64,000 bases of DNA from the NCBI RefSeq assembly GCF_041261445.1, contig NZ_JBGCCU010000003.1, positions 62,001 through 126,000 of the forward strand, given 5' to 3'. The DNA is from Catenulispora sp. EB89. Its GTDB lineage: Bacteria; Actinomycetota; Actinomycetes; Streptomycetales; Catenulisporaceae. Shown in pieces: positions 32,720 to 43,179 of the stretch (position 1 is the first letter of the stretch; each line of letters opens with the position of its first letter). The translations under genes and the position numbers were made by a program. Below the pieces are notes generated by a model. That model searched no databases and was not told where the DNA came from. It saw nothing but the letters and a program-made list of their open reading frames with translations.

Positions 32720-33985
32720 TTACTCTTCGCCGGTCAGGGCTTGATCATCGCTGTGGAGCGAGGTGTGGATGACGGTTTCGGACGTCAGCGTCCGGTGCAC
32801 CGGGCACTTGTCCGCGATCTCCTGAAGCCGGGCCCGCTGTTCCTGCGTCAGCGGACCCTCGAGCCGGATCACGCGATCGATGCGGTCGATGAATCCGGCG
32901 GTGCTCTCGCACTCCTCGCAGTCCTTGGCGTGGATCCGGTCGTGGCGCAAGGCGACCGTCACCTTCTCCAGCGGCAGGTTCTTGCGCTCCGCGTACATCC
33001 GCAAGGTCATCGAGGTGCAGGCGCCCAACGCGGCGAGCAGGAGGTCGTAGGGGTTCGGGCCGGTGTCGCCGCCGACCGGGACCGGTTCGTCAGCGACGAG
33101 GCGGTGGCGTCCGGCGGTGATCAGCTGCTGCAAGGGCCCGGTTCCGGTCTCGGTGACGATGACCGCGGTGTCCTGCTGCGCCTCGAAGACGGCCTGTTGC
33201 GCTTCAGGGGAAAAGTCCGGCACGGGAAGGTAGCGCGAGGCCCACGCCGCGAGCACCGACGCGGCGTACTGCGCGTCGGGACGGCGGGTCAGCAGGTGGT
33301 CGGCGCCGTCCAGGGAGACGAACGACTTCGGATGCCGCGCGGTGTCGAAGATGCGCCGGGCGTTGTCGACGCCGACCACCTCGTCCTGCGGGGAGTGCAT
33401 GACCAGCAGCGCGGCCTTCAGCTCGCGGATGCGCTCGGCCTGCGGCTGGTCGGCGATGTCGGCGAGGAAGCTGCGCCGGACGCAGAAATCGCGGCCGCCC
33501 AGGGAGACCGTCGCCTCGCCCTCGCGCTCGATGGTGTCGCGGGCATCGCGCAGCAGGTGCGCGATGTGCGAGGGGTCGGCCGGCGCGCCGATCGTCGCCA
33601 CCGCGCGCACCTCGGGGACGAGGTGCCGGGCCGCCAGGACCGCCGCGCCGCCGAGGGAGTGGCCGACCAGCAGGCTCGGGGCGGCGTGCTCGGCGCGCAG
33701 GTAGTCCGCGGCGGCGACCAGGTCCTGCACGTTGGAGCTGAAGCCGGTGTTGCCGAAGTCGCCGCCGGACTGGCCCAGGCCGGTGAAGTCGAAGCGCAGG
33801 ACGGCGATGCCGTGATCGGTCAGGGCCCGGGCGATCCGGGAGGCCGCGACGGCGTCCTTGCCGCAGGTGAAGCAGTGGGCGAAGATCGCGTACGCGCGGG
33901 GCTCGGCGCCGTCGGGGAGCTCCAGACGGGCGGCCAGGGCGGTGTCGCCGCCGCCGGTGAAGGTGACCTTGAGCGAGGTGGGCAT
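32720..33985 (-). CDS. Fusion of alpha/beta hydrolase and OsmC domain
   Basis: About 421 aa in two domains. Residues 1-255 form an alpha/beta hydrolase with nucleophile elbow GHSLGGA and LVMHSPQDEVV / DGADHLLTR for acid and His. Residues ~280-421 are an OsmC/Ohr-type domain with two redox cysteines (AALGACTSMT and DKCPVH) and CEECEST. This fusion is a known family of unclear role, likely in peroxide or ester detoxification. ATG 33985 is used; ATG 33997 would add four residues and neither has a strong ribosome site. Confidence 0.9.
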   Translation of the reverse strand: MPTSLKVTFTGGGDTALAARLELPDGAEPRAYAIFAHCFTCGKDAVAASRIARALTDHGIAVLRFDFTGLGQSGGDFGNTGFSSNVQDLVAAADYLRAEHAAPSLLVGHSLGGAAVLAARHLVPEVRAVATIGAPADPSHIAHLLRDARDTIEREGEATVSLGGRDFCVRRSFLADIADQPQAERIRELKAALLVMHSPQDEVVGVDNARRIFDTARHPKSFVSLDGADHLLTRRPDAQYAASVLAAWASRYLPVPDFSPEAQQAVFEAQQDTAVIVTETGTGPLQQLITAGRHRLVADEPVPVGGDTGPNPYDLLLAALGACTSMTLRMYAERKNLPLEKVTVALRHDRIHAKDCEECESTAGFIDRIDRVIRLEGPLTQEQRARLQEIADKCPVHRTLTSETVIHTSLHSDDQALTGEE

Positions 33986-34361
33986 GGGGTCAAGCATCCC
34001 CGACGCGGGCCCCCTTGCCGAATCCCCCCTCCTGCCCTTGTTCTCTCACGCGCTGCTCACGGGCTCCCTTCGCGCCACCCCCGCGGGCATGTGACGCAAG
34101 TGACTGGTGTGACTGGATGGACGCAATGGACGGACCTTTACTCGCTCTTGACATCTTTGACCCGGTTATTCCTCGACCGCTCCAGCGGTCGGCGCTAGGT
34201 TCCGTCGCAGTGGGTTCAGCGACCTGACATCAAGTCACTGATCCCACTGCTCCGCCGGGCGGACCATCCCGCTCCGCCCGGATTCCCCCACAGTCGCCAC
34301 CAGTCCGCGGGCCCACCCCTGCCCGCGTGCTTCCAGGTGCGACGGAATGGAGTACTGGGAA
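33986..34361. promoter_or_regulatory. Divergent intergenic region
   Basis: This 376-bp gap has a perfect inverted repeat GACCGCT-CC-AGCGGTC at 34175-34190 and a TTGACA at 34148-34153 that could be a -35 element of the rightward gene. A short direct repeat (GTGACTGG twice) lies near 34098-34117. I see no gene here. Confidence 0.4.
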
Positions 34362-35321
34362 ATGAGTGAACGGAACCTCGCTCCGCGCCGGCTTCGCCGG
34401 GGCATGGCCGTGGTCGGCGCGCTCGCGCTGGCCGCGGGCCTGGCCGCCTTGGGCGGCGGAACGGCATCGGCCTCGGCGCCGCACGCGGCGGCACCGCTGG
34501 CCAAGCACCACAAGCCGCAACCGCACGGCCGGTTCGGCATCGTCCCGATGCGGTCGACGTCGACAGCGTCGACGGCCTCTCGGGTCCACACCTTCTCCCC
34601 CGAGTCCGGCGGCACCGGCGGTCCGCTGAACTACGGCGGCGGCCCCGTGCAGCACAACGTCCAGGTGTACCTCGTCTTCTGGGGTTCCCAGTGGGACAGT
34701 GACTCCAACGGCGTCGAGAGCTACATGCAGAACCTGTTCAGCGGCCTGGGCACCGGCTCGGACTCCTGGTCGACGGTCACCAGCCAGTACACCGACAACT
34801 CCGGCTCGGGCCCGACCTTCGGCGGCGCCGTGCTGGCCGGCACCTGGGTGGACGACGGCAGCGCGGCCCCGCAGTCCGCGGCGCAGTCGGACATCGCCGC
34901 CGAGGCGGAGAACGGCGTGTCGCACTTCGGGATCACCCCGACCGGCGACACCCAGATCGTGGTGCTGAGCCCCTCCGGGACCAACCCCGACGGCTTCCCG
35001 AACTCCGGTTTCTGCGCGTGGCACGACTACGACGGCACGGTGTCCTACACCAACATGCCGTACGTCCTGGACGCCGGCAGCAGCTGCGGCGCGAACAGCG
35101 TCGCCAACCAGCTCGACGGCTTCAGCATCGTGGAAGGCCACGAGTACGCCGAGTCGATGACCGACCCGCAGCCCTCCTCGGGCTGGGTCGCCAGCGACGG
35201 CGAAGAGACCGGCGATTTGTGCGCCTGGTACAACCTCGGTTCGATCAGCCTGTCCACCGGCAGCTTCGCCATGCAGCCGACGTGGAGCAACTCAGCCAAC
35301 GGCTGCGCGATGTCGGGCTGA
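34362..35321 (+). CDS. Secreted HExxxE-motif protein of unknown function
   Basis: A 319-aa exported protein with a signal peptide (GMAVVGALALAAGLAALGGG, cleavage near ASA). The conserved core is NVQVYLVFWGSQWDSDS and SIVEGHEYAESMTDPQPSSG, a His-Glu containing segment like those in EXORDIUM/phosphate-induced-protein relatives and some metallopeptidases. Four cysteines in the C-terminal half suggest disulphides. I cannot assign a reaction. Start ATG 34362 follows GGAG by 9 nt; ATG 34347 is the alternative. Confidence 0.75.
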   Translation: MSERNLAPRRLRRGMAVVGALALAAGLAALGGGTASASAPHAAAPLAKHHKPQPHGRFGIVPMRSTSTASTASRVHTFSPESGGTGGPLNYGGGPVQHNVQVYLVFWGSQWDSDSNGVESYMQNLFSGLGTGSDSWSTVTSQYTDNSGSGPTFGGAVLAGTWVDDGSAAPQSAAQSDIAAEAENGVSHFGITPTGDTQIVVLSPSGTNPDGFPNSGFCAWHDYDGTVSYTNMPYVLDAGSSCGANSVANQLDGFSIVEGHEYAESMTDPQPSSGWVASDGEETGDLCAWYNLGSISLSTGSFAMQPTWSNSANGCAMSG

Positions 35322-35390
35322 GGCAGGCGGGCAGCCACACGACGGATGCCTGATCCGACACGGATCAGGATCCTGAGTTGAGGAACAGCG

Positions 35391-35420
35391 GAGCCGGCCC
35401 CGTTCGCGCGGGGCCGGCTC
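35391..35420. terminator. Bidirectional terminator
   Basis: GAGCCGGCCCCG (35391-35402) and CGGGGCCGGCTC (35409-35420) form a 12-bp perfect stem with a 6-nt loop between convergent genes. A smaller perfect repeat TGATCCG-ACA-CGGATCA lies at 35351-35367. Confidence 0.88.
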
Positions 35421-35470
35421 TGTGGTTCGGCGGGTACGACCGGATCACGAGCGCCGCCACTCCCCTGCCG

Positions 35471-36574
35471 TCAGTTGTGCACCGAGACCAACCCGCCGTT
35501 GTAAGCGATCTTCTGAATCTTCGCCGACTTGTCCGGCGGATCGATCGCGGCCGCCATCCACACCGCCTCCGCGGTGAAGCCCCCGGCCATGCTGTCGGCC
35601 CCGGCCACCTTGGCCCACCCCTGGTTGCTGAACGTGAACGTGTGCCCCGATTCCGCCGTGCGCACCGCTGTCCGGGTCCCGTACAGCGCCAGCTCCCCTC
35701 CGTTCTTGAGCGGGATGTACGTCGGAGGCGGCTTGAGGTCCGTGGTCACCGTCAACGACGAGGTGGCGCCGGGCTCGCTGCCGCCCTCGTTCGTGATCCA
35801 CTTCTGCTCGGCGTTCGTCGCGTCGTCGCTGAGGAACGGCGAGCCGGGCTGGCCCGCGTTGTTGTCGGCGAGCACGGTCCGGTCGGCGGCCGCCAGGTCC
35901 ACCGTGCTCAACGGCAGCTGGTCCAGGTGCGTCGCGGAGTCGTCCAGCACGCCGCCGGAGTCGACGGCGAACGCCGGCCACTGCTGGCCCGACAAGAGCG
36001 TCACGTCGAAGTCCACCAGCCAGGGCGCGCCGGACGTGTCCTGCGTGAAGTGGATCAGGACCGAGGTGTTGGCTTCGCCGGACTGGACGCCTGTCGCGAT
36101 GGCGAAGAACGCCCGCGGATAGTCGGCGGCGCGCACTGGGTAGAACGTCGGATTCGTCAGGGAGATCGCTGTCTCGTCCTGCTTGGCCCGGCTCCCGCCG
36201 GCGCCCTGGTCGTAGACCATGTTGCACTGGTCCAGGGCCAGCAGCGATCCGGTCTCGGCCTTCGCGATGGCGGTGGTGTCCAGGGAGGCGTTGGCGGTGT
36301 TGTTCTCGGTCTGATAGATCTTCAGCACCGCGGCGGCGTCGTCCTGGGACACGGTGGCGTCCGGCGGGGCCGACGACGTGGTCGGGCTGTCCGGCACCCC
36401 CGACTGCTGCGTCGGCGCGGCCGAAGTGCTGGGACCTCCGCTGGTCGGCGCGGTACTGCTCGAGGGTTTCCCGATGGCGCTCACGGTCCCGCTCGCGGAA
36501 CACCCCGCCAATGACAAGCCCAGTATCAGCGTGGCCGCCGATCCACCGCGGCCGACCGCTCCCCACCTACGCAT
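35471..36574 (-). CDS. Putative lipoprotein of unknown function
   Basis: A 367-aa protein with a lipoprotein signal (ATLILGLSLAGCSAS, lipobox Cys) and a Ser/Thr/Pro-rich linker of ~60 residues. The remainder, from VSQDDAAAVLKIYQTENNTA, is a globular domain typical of actinomycete envelope lipoproteins with no assigned role. AGGGGG lies 5 nt before ATG 36574. Confidence 0.8.
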   Translation of the reverse strand: MRRWGAVGRGGSAATLILGLSLAGCSASGTVSAIGKPSSSTAPTSGGPSTSAAPTQQSGVPDSPTTSSAPPDATVSQDDAAAVLKIYQTENNTANASLDTTAIAKAETGSLLALDQCNMVYDQGAGGSRAKQDETAISLTNPTFYPVRAADYPRAFFAIATGVQSGEANTSVLIHFTQDTSGAPWLVDFDVTLLSGQQWPAFAVDSGGVLDDSATHLDQLPLSTVDLAAADRTVLADNNAGQPGSPFLSDDATNAEQKWITNEGGSEPGATSSLTVTTDLKPPPTYIPLKNGGELALYGTRTAVRTAESGHTFTFSNQGWAKVAGADSMAGGFTAEAVWMAAAIDPPDKSAKIQKIAYNGGLVSVHN

Positions 36575-36611
36575 TGCGCCCCCTGGTGTGTCCTCACACG
36601 GAGAGCGCAGG

Positions 36612-38210
36612 CTACTGCGGCAGCGCCCCCGCCGGGACGGTACTTCCTGCGGCAGCCGGGGTGGCGAGACTCTCCATGGACGCCAGCATCGCCTCCCGTG
36701 CCCCGGCATACTGAGCCCGCACTCCGGCCCCGATGCCGGCCTTCACGTTCGGCGAGTCCTTGAACATCACCGCCTCGTTCCACGTCGGCGGGGCCTTGGG
36801 CGCCTCGCCGCCGGGCGCCGTGGACGCCGCCAGCACCCACGCCGCCTGCCGGGCCGCGCCGATCGCCATGATCTCGCTGCCGCCGAGCATCACGGCGCCG
36901 GTGGGCCGGCCCGAGCCAGGCCGCGGCACGCCGGTGGCGTCCAGGGCCGCGAACACGCCGGTGGACGTCAGGCCGCCGCCGGGGCCGTCCTCGAACGAGC
37001 CGGACACCGCGACCGCGACCGGCACCCCGAAGATCGCCGGGGCTATCAGCCGCACCGCGTCCAAGCGCGCGCCCTTGCCGGTGAGTATCACGCGCCGCAG
37101 CGGGGTTCCCACCGCGGCCATCTGCGCGGCCAGCGCGTCCAGGCCCTCGGCTATCCCGCAGAGCATCCCCTCCACCGCCGCGCGCGCCAGGTTCGGCGCG
37201 GTCATCCGGGCCAGCCGCAGCCCGGTCAGCGAGCCGGGCTGGCCGGCCATCGGCGGCACCATGACCACGCCCTGCGCGCCGGGGGTGGACTCCAGCGCGA
37301 GCCGCGACAGGCCCTGGAGGTCCACGCCGGTCATCTTCGCGGCGGCCTCCAGCGTCGGCATCGCCTCGCCGGTGCGGGCCATGGCCAGGAAGCCGCCGGT
37401 GGCGTCGGCGAACCCGGAGACGGTGCCGCCGGGGTCGGCGATCGGCCGCTCCAGGCCGCCGGCGAACAGCGTGCCGGTGGCGCCGACGCTGATCACGACG
37501 TCGCCGGGCTCCGCGGACAGACCGAGCACCTGCGCCATCGCCGAGCCGGTGCCGGGGGCCACTAAAACCCCGGCGTTGGTGGTCCCGGCCGGCTCGACCG
37601 GACCGAGCACCCGCGGCACGGCCAGTTCGCGGCCGAAGGCGTGGATCAGCAGGGCCGTGCGGTAGTCGTTGGAGAACGGCGACCAGTAGCCGGTGCCGGA
37701 GGCCTCGCCGCGGTCGGTGACCGGCCCGGCGGCGGCGCCGAGCAGCAGCCAGGTGAGCCAGTCGTGCGGCTGGAGCGCGGCCGCCACCCGCGCGGCGTTC
37801 TCCGGCTCGCGCTGGGCCAGCCAGCGCAGCTTGGCTATCGGGAAGGCGGCGGTCGGCACCGAGCCGACCGCCGAGGCCCAGGCGCCCGGGCCACCGCCCT
37901 CGACGACGAGGTCGTCGGCGGAGTTGGCGGCGCGGAAGTCGGTGGACATCAGCGCCGGGCGCACCACTCCCCCGGCGTTGTCCAGCGCGACCAGCGCCTG
38001 GCGCTGCCCGGAGACGGCGACCGCCTGGACTCCGTCCAGGATGTCGCCGTCGCAGGCCTTCACGAGCGCGTTCCACCACTCGTGCGGGTCGTCGTCACCG
38101 GCGGCGGGGTGGGCCACCGCCGATTTCCGGATCACCTTCCCGCTGAGGGCATCGCAGACGACGACTCGTGTGGTGCTGGGCGAGGAATCGATACCCGCGA
38201 CGATCGGCAT
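36612..38210 (-). CDS. FGGY-family carbohydrate kinase (xylulokinase-like)
   Basis: A 532-aa ATP-dependent sugar kinase. The two-lobed FGGY fold is seen from VAGIDSSPSTTRVVVCD (phosphate 1), the VSGQRQALVALD strand, DVVISVGATGTLFAGG and VILTGKGARLDAVRLIAPAI near the ATP site. Overall it is closest to xylulokinase, but the usual GTSG/K residues are altered, so the substrate is open. No pentose pathway genes are adjacent. Confidence 0.85.
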   Translation of the reverse strand: MPIVAGIDSSPSTTRVVVCDALSGKVIRKSAVAHPAAGDDDPHEWWNALVKACDGDILDGVQAVAVSGQRQALVALDNAGGVVRPALMSTDFRAANSADDLVVEGGGPGAWASAVGSVPTAAFPIAKLRWLAQREPENAARVAAALQPHDWLTWLLLGAAAGPVTDRGEASGTGYWSPFSNDYRTALLIHAFGRELAVPRVLGPVEPAGTTNAGVLVAPGTGSAMAQVLGLSAEPGDVVISVGATGTLFAGGLERPIADPGGTVSGFADATGGFLAMARTGEAMPTLEAAAKMTGVDLQGLSRLALESTPGAQGVVMVPPMAGQPGSLTGLRLARMTAPNLARAAVEGMLCGIAEGLDALAAQMAAVGTPLRRVILTGKGARLDAVRLIAPAIFGVPVAVAVSGSFEDGPGGGLTSTGVFAALDATGVPRPGSGRPTGAVMLGGSEIMAIGAARQAAWVLAASTAPGGEAPKAPPTWNEAVMFKDSPNVKAGIGAGVRAQYAGAREAMLASMESLATPAAAGSTVPAGALPQ

Positions 38211-38312
38211 GACGCCAGATCATGCCGTATGCGCCGCGCGCCGGAAACAGGTCCCGCCCAACCTGTTCGGCGCTGGTCCGGTGCGATTCAGTATCCTGTT
38301 GGTGACCCACCG

Positions 38313-39485
38313 TCATCGCAGGTAGTCAAGCAGCTGATCGGCGTAGGTGTGCCCGCGCAGCTTGGCCAGGGTCTTGGCCTCGATCTGCCGGATCCGCTCG
38401 CGCGTCACACCGAAGGTGCGGCCGATCTCCTCCAGAGTGTGCGGCTGGCCGTCGGTGAGCCCGTAGCGCAGTTGCACCACGCGCTTCTCCCGCTCGCCGA
38501 GCGTCGACAGCAGCGCGTCCAGGTGCTCGCGCAGCATCACCACGGCGACCGAGTCGGCCGGGGAGACCGCGTCGGCGTCCTCGATGAGGTCGCCGAGCGC
38601 CACGTCGTCCTCCTCGCCGACCGGCGCGTGCAGCGACACCGGCTCCTGGGCCAGGCGCAGCACTTCGACGACGCGCTCCACCGCGACGCCCAGAACCTCC
38701 GCGATATCGTCCGGCGACGGCTCGACGCCGTTCTCCTGCAACAGCCGGCGCTGCAGCCGCACCACGCGGTTCATCAGCTCGACCACGTGCACCGGCACCC
38801 GGATGGTGCGGGCCTGGTCGGCCAGCGCGCGGCTCATCGCCTGCCGGATCCACCAGGTGGCGTAGGTGGAGAACTTGTACCCGCGGGTGTAGTCGAACTT
38901 CTCGACCGCGCGGATCAGCCCGAGGTTGCCCTCCTGGACCAGGTCCAGGATCGACATGCCGCGGCCGAGATAGCGCTTGGCGATCGACACCACCAGCCGC
39001 AGGTTCGCCTCGATCAGGCGGCGCTTGGCGGCCTGGCCCTCCAGGACCAGGATCGCCAGTTCGCGGCGCAGTTGCGGCTTCAGGTGGGTCTCGTAGGTCA
39101 GCTTCTCCTCGGCGAACAGGCCGGCCTCGACGGCCTGCGCGAGTTCCACCTCCAGCACCGCGTTGAGCAGCGGCACCCGACCGATTTCCCGCAAATACTG
39201 CCGAAACAAGTCGCCGGCCGGTCCGGCGGAGTCGGCCCAGGCGTTGACCTTAGAATCCGCCTCGGCTTCCTTCTCCGGCTCGGTTTCGGCCTCTTCCTCC
39301 AGCACCGCTTCGAGCTCTGCGATCTCCGGCCCGGCCGGGCCTGGGACTCGCAAGGGGTTGAGCTCTTCCGGCTCGCCCAGACCGACAGCGGTCCGGGCCT
39401 CGGCCACGGACGAAGAAGTGGGGTGGGGGGTCGGCGCGAGGGTGTCGAGGAGGGCCACCGGTCCCTGTGCGACAGCACTGTTCAC
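38313..39485 (-). CDS. RNA polymerase sigma-70 factor (SigA/HrdB-like)
   Basis: A ~390-aa sigma factor with regions 1.2 ([16 protein letters not shown]), 2 ([39 protein letters not shown]), 3 and 4 ([20 protein letters not shown]). Acidic N-terminus is short compared with HrdB, so it is a short primary or a group 2 factor. GTG 39485 was chosen because GGAG precedes it by about 7 nt; GTG 39524 is the alternative. It follows dnaG and dgt on the same strand, echoing the macromolecular-synthesis operon. Confidence 0.9.
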   Translation of the reverse strand: MNSAVAQGPVALLDTLAPTPHPTSSSVAEARTAVGLGEPEELNPLRVPGPAGPEIAELEAVLEEEAETEPEKEAEADSKVNAWADSAGPAGDLFRQYLREIGRVPLLNAVLEVELAQAVEAGLFAEEKLTYETHLKPQLRRELAILVLEGQAAKRRLIEANLRLVVSIAKRYLGRGMSILDLVQEGNLGLIRAVEKFDYTRGYKFSTYATWWIRQAMSRALADQARTIRVPVHVVELMNRVVRLQRRLLQENGVEPSPDDIAEVLGVAVERVVEVLRLAQEPVSLHAPVGEEDDVALGDLIEDADAVSPADSVAVVMLREHLDALLSTLGEREKRVVQLRYGLTDGQPHTLEEIGRTFGVTRERIRQIEAKTLAKLRGHTYADQLLDYLR

Positions 39486-39612
39486 GACAAGCTCCAAGGT
39501 GGGGGTTCGCGACGTCTTCGCCACACGCTTACCCCGCGCGCCGCAGAGCTATCCCAGATAACGGAAACCAGTCCAAGATCAGTGTCGCCCGCCGGTCACG
39601 AAACCGTGACCG

Positions 39613-41754
39613 TTATGAGACTTCCGCCAGGCCACGCTTGTATTGCTCCAACGCCACGAGTTCACCGAAGAGTTTGTTGTATTCCTCTTGCCCGGTAACG
39701 GGATTCAACCGCTGCAGTTTGGATCTCACGTCCTTGATACGGCGGTCGACGGTGTGGATGCGGACCCTGGTCATGACTTCGGCGACATACCGCTCGTCGG
39801 CCGGGCCGCGGAAGTGCACCGGCTCCACCGTCAGCTCCGTGACCAGGCCGCGGATCGCGTCGTCAGGGGCCTGATCTTGAACCCGGCCGGTCCAGTTGTT
39901 GTCATTGCCGGTGGTGCAGCCGCCGGCCGCGCGCACAGCCGCGCACACCGCGGCATACGCGGGAACGGTGAACTCCTCGGGCGCCAGACCGTCGAAAGTG
40001 ACGCCGGCCAGTTGCGGGAATTGCAACGCCATCTTCAACGCTTCGCGCTCGGCGCCGGCGACCGGATCACGGTGTCCCGGAACGGTCGCGGCCTCGGCGC
40101 CGAACAGACCGTCCTGGTTCGGGGGGCCGTATCCGCCGCCTCCGTAAGCGTCGCCGTAGCCGCCGCGATCGTCGCGCCCGCCGAAGCCGCCCCGGTCGTT
40201 ACGGCCGCCGCCCCGGCCGCCACCGCGACCGCCGCCGTAGCCGCCGTCCCGGCCGCCCGAACCGCCCTGGCCGCCTCCGTAACCGCCGCGCCGGTTGTTC
40301 GAGCCCTGATTCCCGCGGCGGTCGCCCCAGTCGCCGCCACGACCCCCTGAGGACCCGTAGCCGCCGCCCTGGCCGCCGCCGCCCGGTCCGCCGGAGACCG
40401 GCACCTCCGGGCGGACCCCGGAGGCCGCGAGCAGCCGGCGCACCGTGGCCTGCACGTCCCGCTCTTCGAGCCCGAGCCAGCCGGCGAGCCGGCGCGTGTA
40501 GTCGTTGCGCAGCGCCGAGTCGCGGATCTTCGCCACGATCGGCGCGGTGGTGCGCAGCGCGTGCACCCGGCCCTCGGACTCGTCGAGGTTCTGCTTGGCC
40601 AGCTCGGCGCGGATCACGAACTCGAACAGCCGGGTCCGGGTGGCGACCAGCTCGCGCACCGCCGCGTCGCCCTTGGCCAGCCGCAGATCGCACGGGTCCA
40701 TGCCGCTGGGCTCGACGGCGACGAAGGTCTGCGTGACGAACTTGTCCTCGTCGAGATAAGCGCGCATAGCGGCTTTTTGCCCGGCGGAGTCACCGTCGAA
40801 GGTGAACACCACCTCGACACCGAGGAACTGGTTCCGGTCGGCCAGCAGCCGTCGCAGGATCTTGATGTGTTCCTCGCCGAACGCGGTGCCGCAGGTGGCC
40901 ACCGCGGTCGGGACGCCGGCCAGATGGCAGGCCATCACATCGGTGTAGCCCTCGACCACGACCGCCCGCTCCTGCTTGACGATCTCCTTGCGCGCCATCT
41001 CCAGGCCGTAGAGCACCGAGGACTTCTTGTAGATCGGCGTCTCGGGGCTGTTGAGGTACTTCGGAGTGTCCGGGTCGTCGGTGAGCCGGCGGCCGCCGAA
41101 CCCGATGACGTCGCCGGACAGGTCGGCGATCGGCCACATCAGCCGGTTGCGGAAGCGGTCCATCGCACCGCGGCGGCCCTCGGAGGCCAGACCGCCGGTC
41201 AGGATCTCCTTGTCGGTGAAGCCGCGGGCGCGCAGGTGGCGGACCAGCGATTCCCACGATTCCGGGGCGAACCCGACGCGGAACTGCTCGATCGCGGAGG
41301 CGTCGAAGCCGCGCGCGCTCAGGACTTCGCGGGCCTTGACGGCGGCCGGGGTGGAGAGCTGGTCGATGAAGTACTCGGTGGCGACCTTGTGCGCGTCGAT
41401 CAGCCGGGTGCGCTCGCTGCGGCCCTCCCCCTGCTTCGTGTAGCCGCCCTCGCTGTAGCGCAGCTCGATGCTGTACTGACTCGCCAGCCGTTCGACCGCC
41501 TCGGCGAAGGTGAGGTGGTCGTACTCCATCATGAACTTGATGACGTCGCCGCCGACGCCGCAGCCGAAGCAGTGGTAGAAGTTCTTGGCCGGGCTGACCT
41601 GGAAGGACGGCGACTTCTCGTCGTGGAAGGGGCACAGGCCCTTCAGGTTCCCGCCGCCGCCGTTGCGGAGTTGGACCACGGCGCCGACGACATCGACGAT
41701 CGAGGCCGCCTTGCGTACTCGCTCGATGTCGTCGTCATTGATCCGTCCAGCCAC
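39613..41754 (-). CDS. dnaG: DNA primase with Gly/Arg-rich insertion
   Basis: A 713-aa primase that makes RNA primers at the replication fork. The zinc-binding CHC2 domain is CPFHDEKSP through FYHCFGCGVG; the Toprim core has VVVEGYTDVMA and VVFTFDGDSAGQKAA. Between the catalytic core and the helicase-binding C-terminal domain (about residues 455-548) is an inserted tract of Gly with Arg, Asp and Tyr, including several RGG and GGY units. Usual actinobacterial primases are ~630 aa, so the tract explains the extra length. Start is GTG 41754. Next to dgt and the sigma gene. Confidence 0.95.
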   Translation of the reverse strand: MAGRINDDDIERVRKAASIVDVVGAVVQLRNGGGGNLKGLCPFHDEKSPSFQVSPAKNFYHCFGCGVGGDVIKFMMEYDHLTFAEAVERLASQYSIELRYSEGGYTKQGEGRSERTRLIDAHKVATEYFIDQLSTPAAVKAREVLSARGFDASAIEQFRVGFAPESWESLVRHLRARGFTDKEILTGGLASEGRRGAMDRFRNRLMWPIADLSGDVIGFGGRRLTDDPDTPKYLNSPETPIYKKSSVLYGLEMARKEIVKQERAVVVEGYTDVMACHLAGVPTAVATCGTAFGEEHIKILRRLLADRNQFLGVEVVFTFDGDSAGQKAAMRAYLDEDKFVTQTFVAVEPSGMDPCDLRLAKGDAAVRELVATRTRLFEFVIRAELAKQNLDESEGRVHALRTTAPIVAKIRDSALRNDYTRRLAGWLGLEERDVQATVRRLLAASGVRPEVPVSGGPGGGGQGGGYGSSGGRGGDWGDRRGNQGSNNRRGGYGGGQGGSGGRDGGYGGGRGGGRGGGRNDRGGFGGRDDRGGYGDAYGGGGYGPPNQDGLFGAEAATVPGHRDPVAGAEREALKMALQFPQLAGVTFDGLAPEEFTVPAYAAVCAAVRAAGGCTTGNDNNWTGRVQDQAPDDAIRGLVTELTVEPVHFRGPADERYVAEVMTRVRIHTVDRRIKDVRSKLQRLNPVTGQEEYNKLFGELVALEQYKRGLAEVS
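40115..40395 (-). repeat. Low-complexity Gly/Arg-rich coding tract in dnaG
   Basis: About 93 codons of GGN and CGN, with repeats such as GGRGGGRGGGRNDRGG and GGYGDAYGGGGYG in the protein. The same pattern recurs imperfectly in the DNA as CCGCC(G/T)CC-type repeats. Flanking primase domains are intact. Confidence 0.88.
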
Positions 41755-41775
41755 AGCCAGAGTTTATAGCGGTGG

Positions 41776-43068
41776 TCAGACGGTACCCATTCGCCTGCTC
41801 AGGGCGTACGCGGCGTCATCGGTGAGCGACGCGACCTGGTCCACGACCACGCGCAGGCGAGTGCAGTCGTCGGTGGCCTCGGCGTACCAGGCGCGGAAGG
41901 CCGGCTCCAGGTGGTCCGGCAGTGCAGACAGGCCTTCGACCAGGCTGGCGACCAGCTCGCGCTGGAGCCGGCGGCGTTCGCGGGCGTCGTCGCGCTGCAT
42001 GACGTAGCGCGCGGTGACGGCCTTGAGCAGCGCGCATTCCAGCCGGGTCGCACGCGGGACGATCAGGTCCGCGGCGTAACGGGTCAGCGGGCCGGTGGCT
42101 CCGTCGGCAGCCAGCTCGCCGGCCCGGTCCCGGGTGGCGGCGGCCGCGGACTGGCAGAACCGGCCGATCAGGCTGCTGGTGGCGTTCTTCAGCGCGGCCT
42201 GCGCGGCGAAGGAGCCGTCGTAGTCGCCGGGCCAGTACTCCAGGGCCATCAGCCGGCCCAGCGCCTCGGACAGCTCGGCCGCGCTGGCGCCCGGTGCGTA
42301 GCGGATCTCGGTGAGCTCGAACAGCTCGGTCTGCTCGGCCAGCGACAGCAGGTTCTTGGGGACCAGGTGGCCGGCGTGCAGGGCGTCCTCCAGGTCGTGG
42401 ACCGAGTACGCGACGTCGTCGGACCAGTCCATCACCTGCGCCTCGAAGCAGGTCCGGCCGGGCTCGGCGCCGCTGCGCATCCACTCGAAGACCGGCTCGT
42501 CGTCGGCGTAGACGCCGAACTTCCCAGTGCCGCGCCCCTGGCCCTCGGCGCGGGTCCACGGGTACTTCGTCGCGGCGTCCAGCGCGGCCCGGGTCAGGTT
42601 CAGCCCGCCGGGCTCGCCGTTCGGGCCCAGCGCCTTGGCCTCCAGCCGGACCAGGATGCGGAAGGACTGCGCGTTGCCCTCGAAGCCGCCGCACTCGGCC
42701 GCGGCCAGGGCCAGCGCCTCCTCGCCGGTGTGGCCGAACGGCGGGTGGCCCAGGTCGTGGGACAGGCAGGCGGTCTCCATCAGATCCGGGTCGGCGCCGA
42801 GTTCCTTGCCCAGCTCGCGACCGATCTGCGCGCACTCCAGGCTGTGCGTGAGCCGAGTGCGGGGGCTGTCCATGTAGGCGCCGAAGGCCGAGTCGTTCGA
42901 GCCCGGCGCCACCACCTGGGTCTTGGCCGCCAGCCGGCGCAGCGCCGAGCTGTGCAGCACCCGGGCACGGTCCCGCTCGAACGCGGTGCGGCGGTTGTTG
43001 CTGGGGTGGTCCGGCAGGTGCCGCTGCCGGTCGGCGTCGGTGTAAGCGTCGGTCTTGGCATCGGTCAC
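41776..43068 (-). CDS. dgt: Deoxyguanosinetriphosphate triphosphohydrolase-like protein
   Basis: A 430-aa HD-domain nucleotidase. Metal ligands are visible in [29 protein letters not shown] and the later [17 protein letters not shown]. It splits dNTPs to the nucleoside and triphosphate. Length and order match the actinobacterial dgt that lies upstream of dnaG. GTG 43068 was chosen; the region before it belongs to other frames. 21 bp separate it from dnaG. Confidence 0.93.
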   Translation of the reverse strand: MTDAKTDAYTDADRQRHLPDHPSNNRRTAFERDRARVLHSSALRRLAAKTQVVAPGSNDSAFGAYMDSPRTRLTHSLECAQIGRELGKELGADPDLMETACLSHDLGHPPFGHTGEEALALAAAECGGFEGNAQSFRILVRLEAKALGPNGEPGGLNLTRAALDAATKYPWTRAEGQGRGTGKFGVYADDEPVFEWMRSGAEPGRTCFEAQVMDWSDDVAYSVHDLEDALHAGHLVPKNLLSLAEQTELFELTEIRYAPGASAAELSEALGRLMALEYWPGDYDGSFAAQAALKNATSSLIGRFCQSAAAATRDRAGELAADGATGPLTRYAADLIVPRATRLECALLKAVTARYVMQRDDARERRRLQRELVASLVEGLSALPDHLEPAFRAWYAEATDDCTRLRVVVDQVASLTDDAAYALSRRMGTV

Positions 43069-43179
43069 CGCCCCACGGTAACCCGCGCGGGCCAACGGAA
43101 ACTGAAGACTCGGCGGTGGCGCGGCGACTCTGGCCCGGCGGCCGGACCGCGAAATGATGAGGAAACCCTCGCCGAGGTC

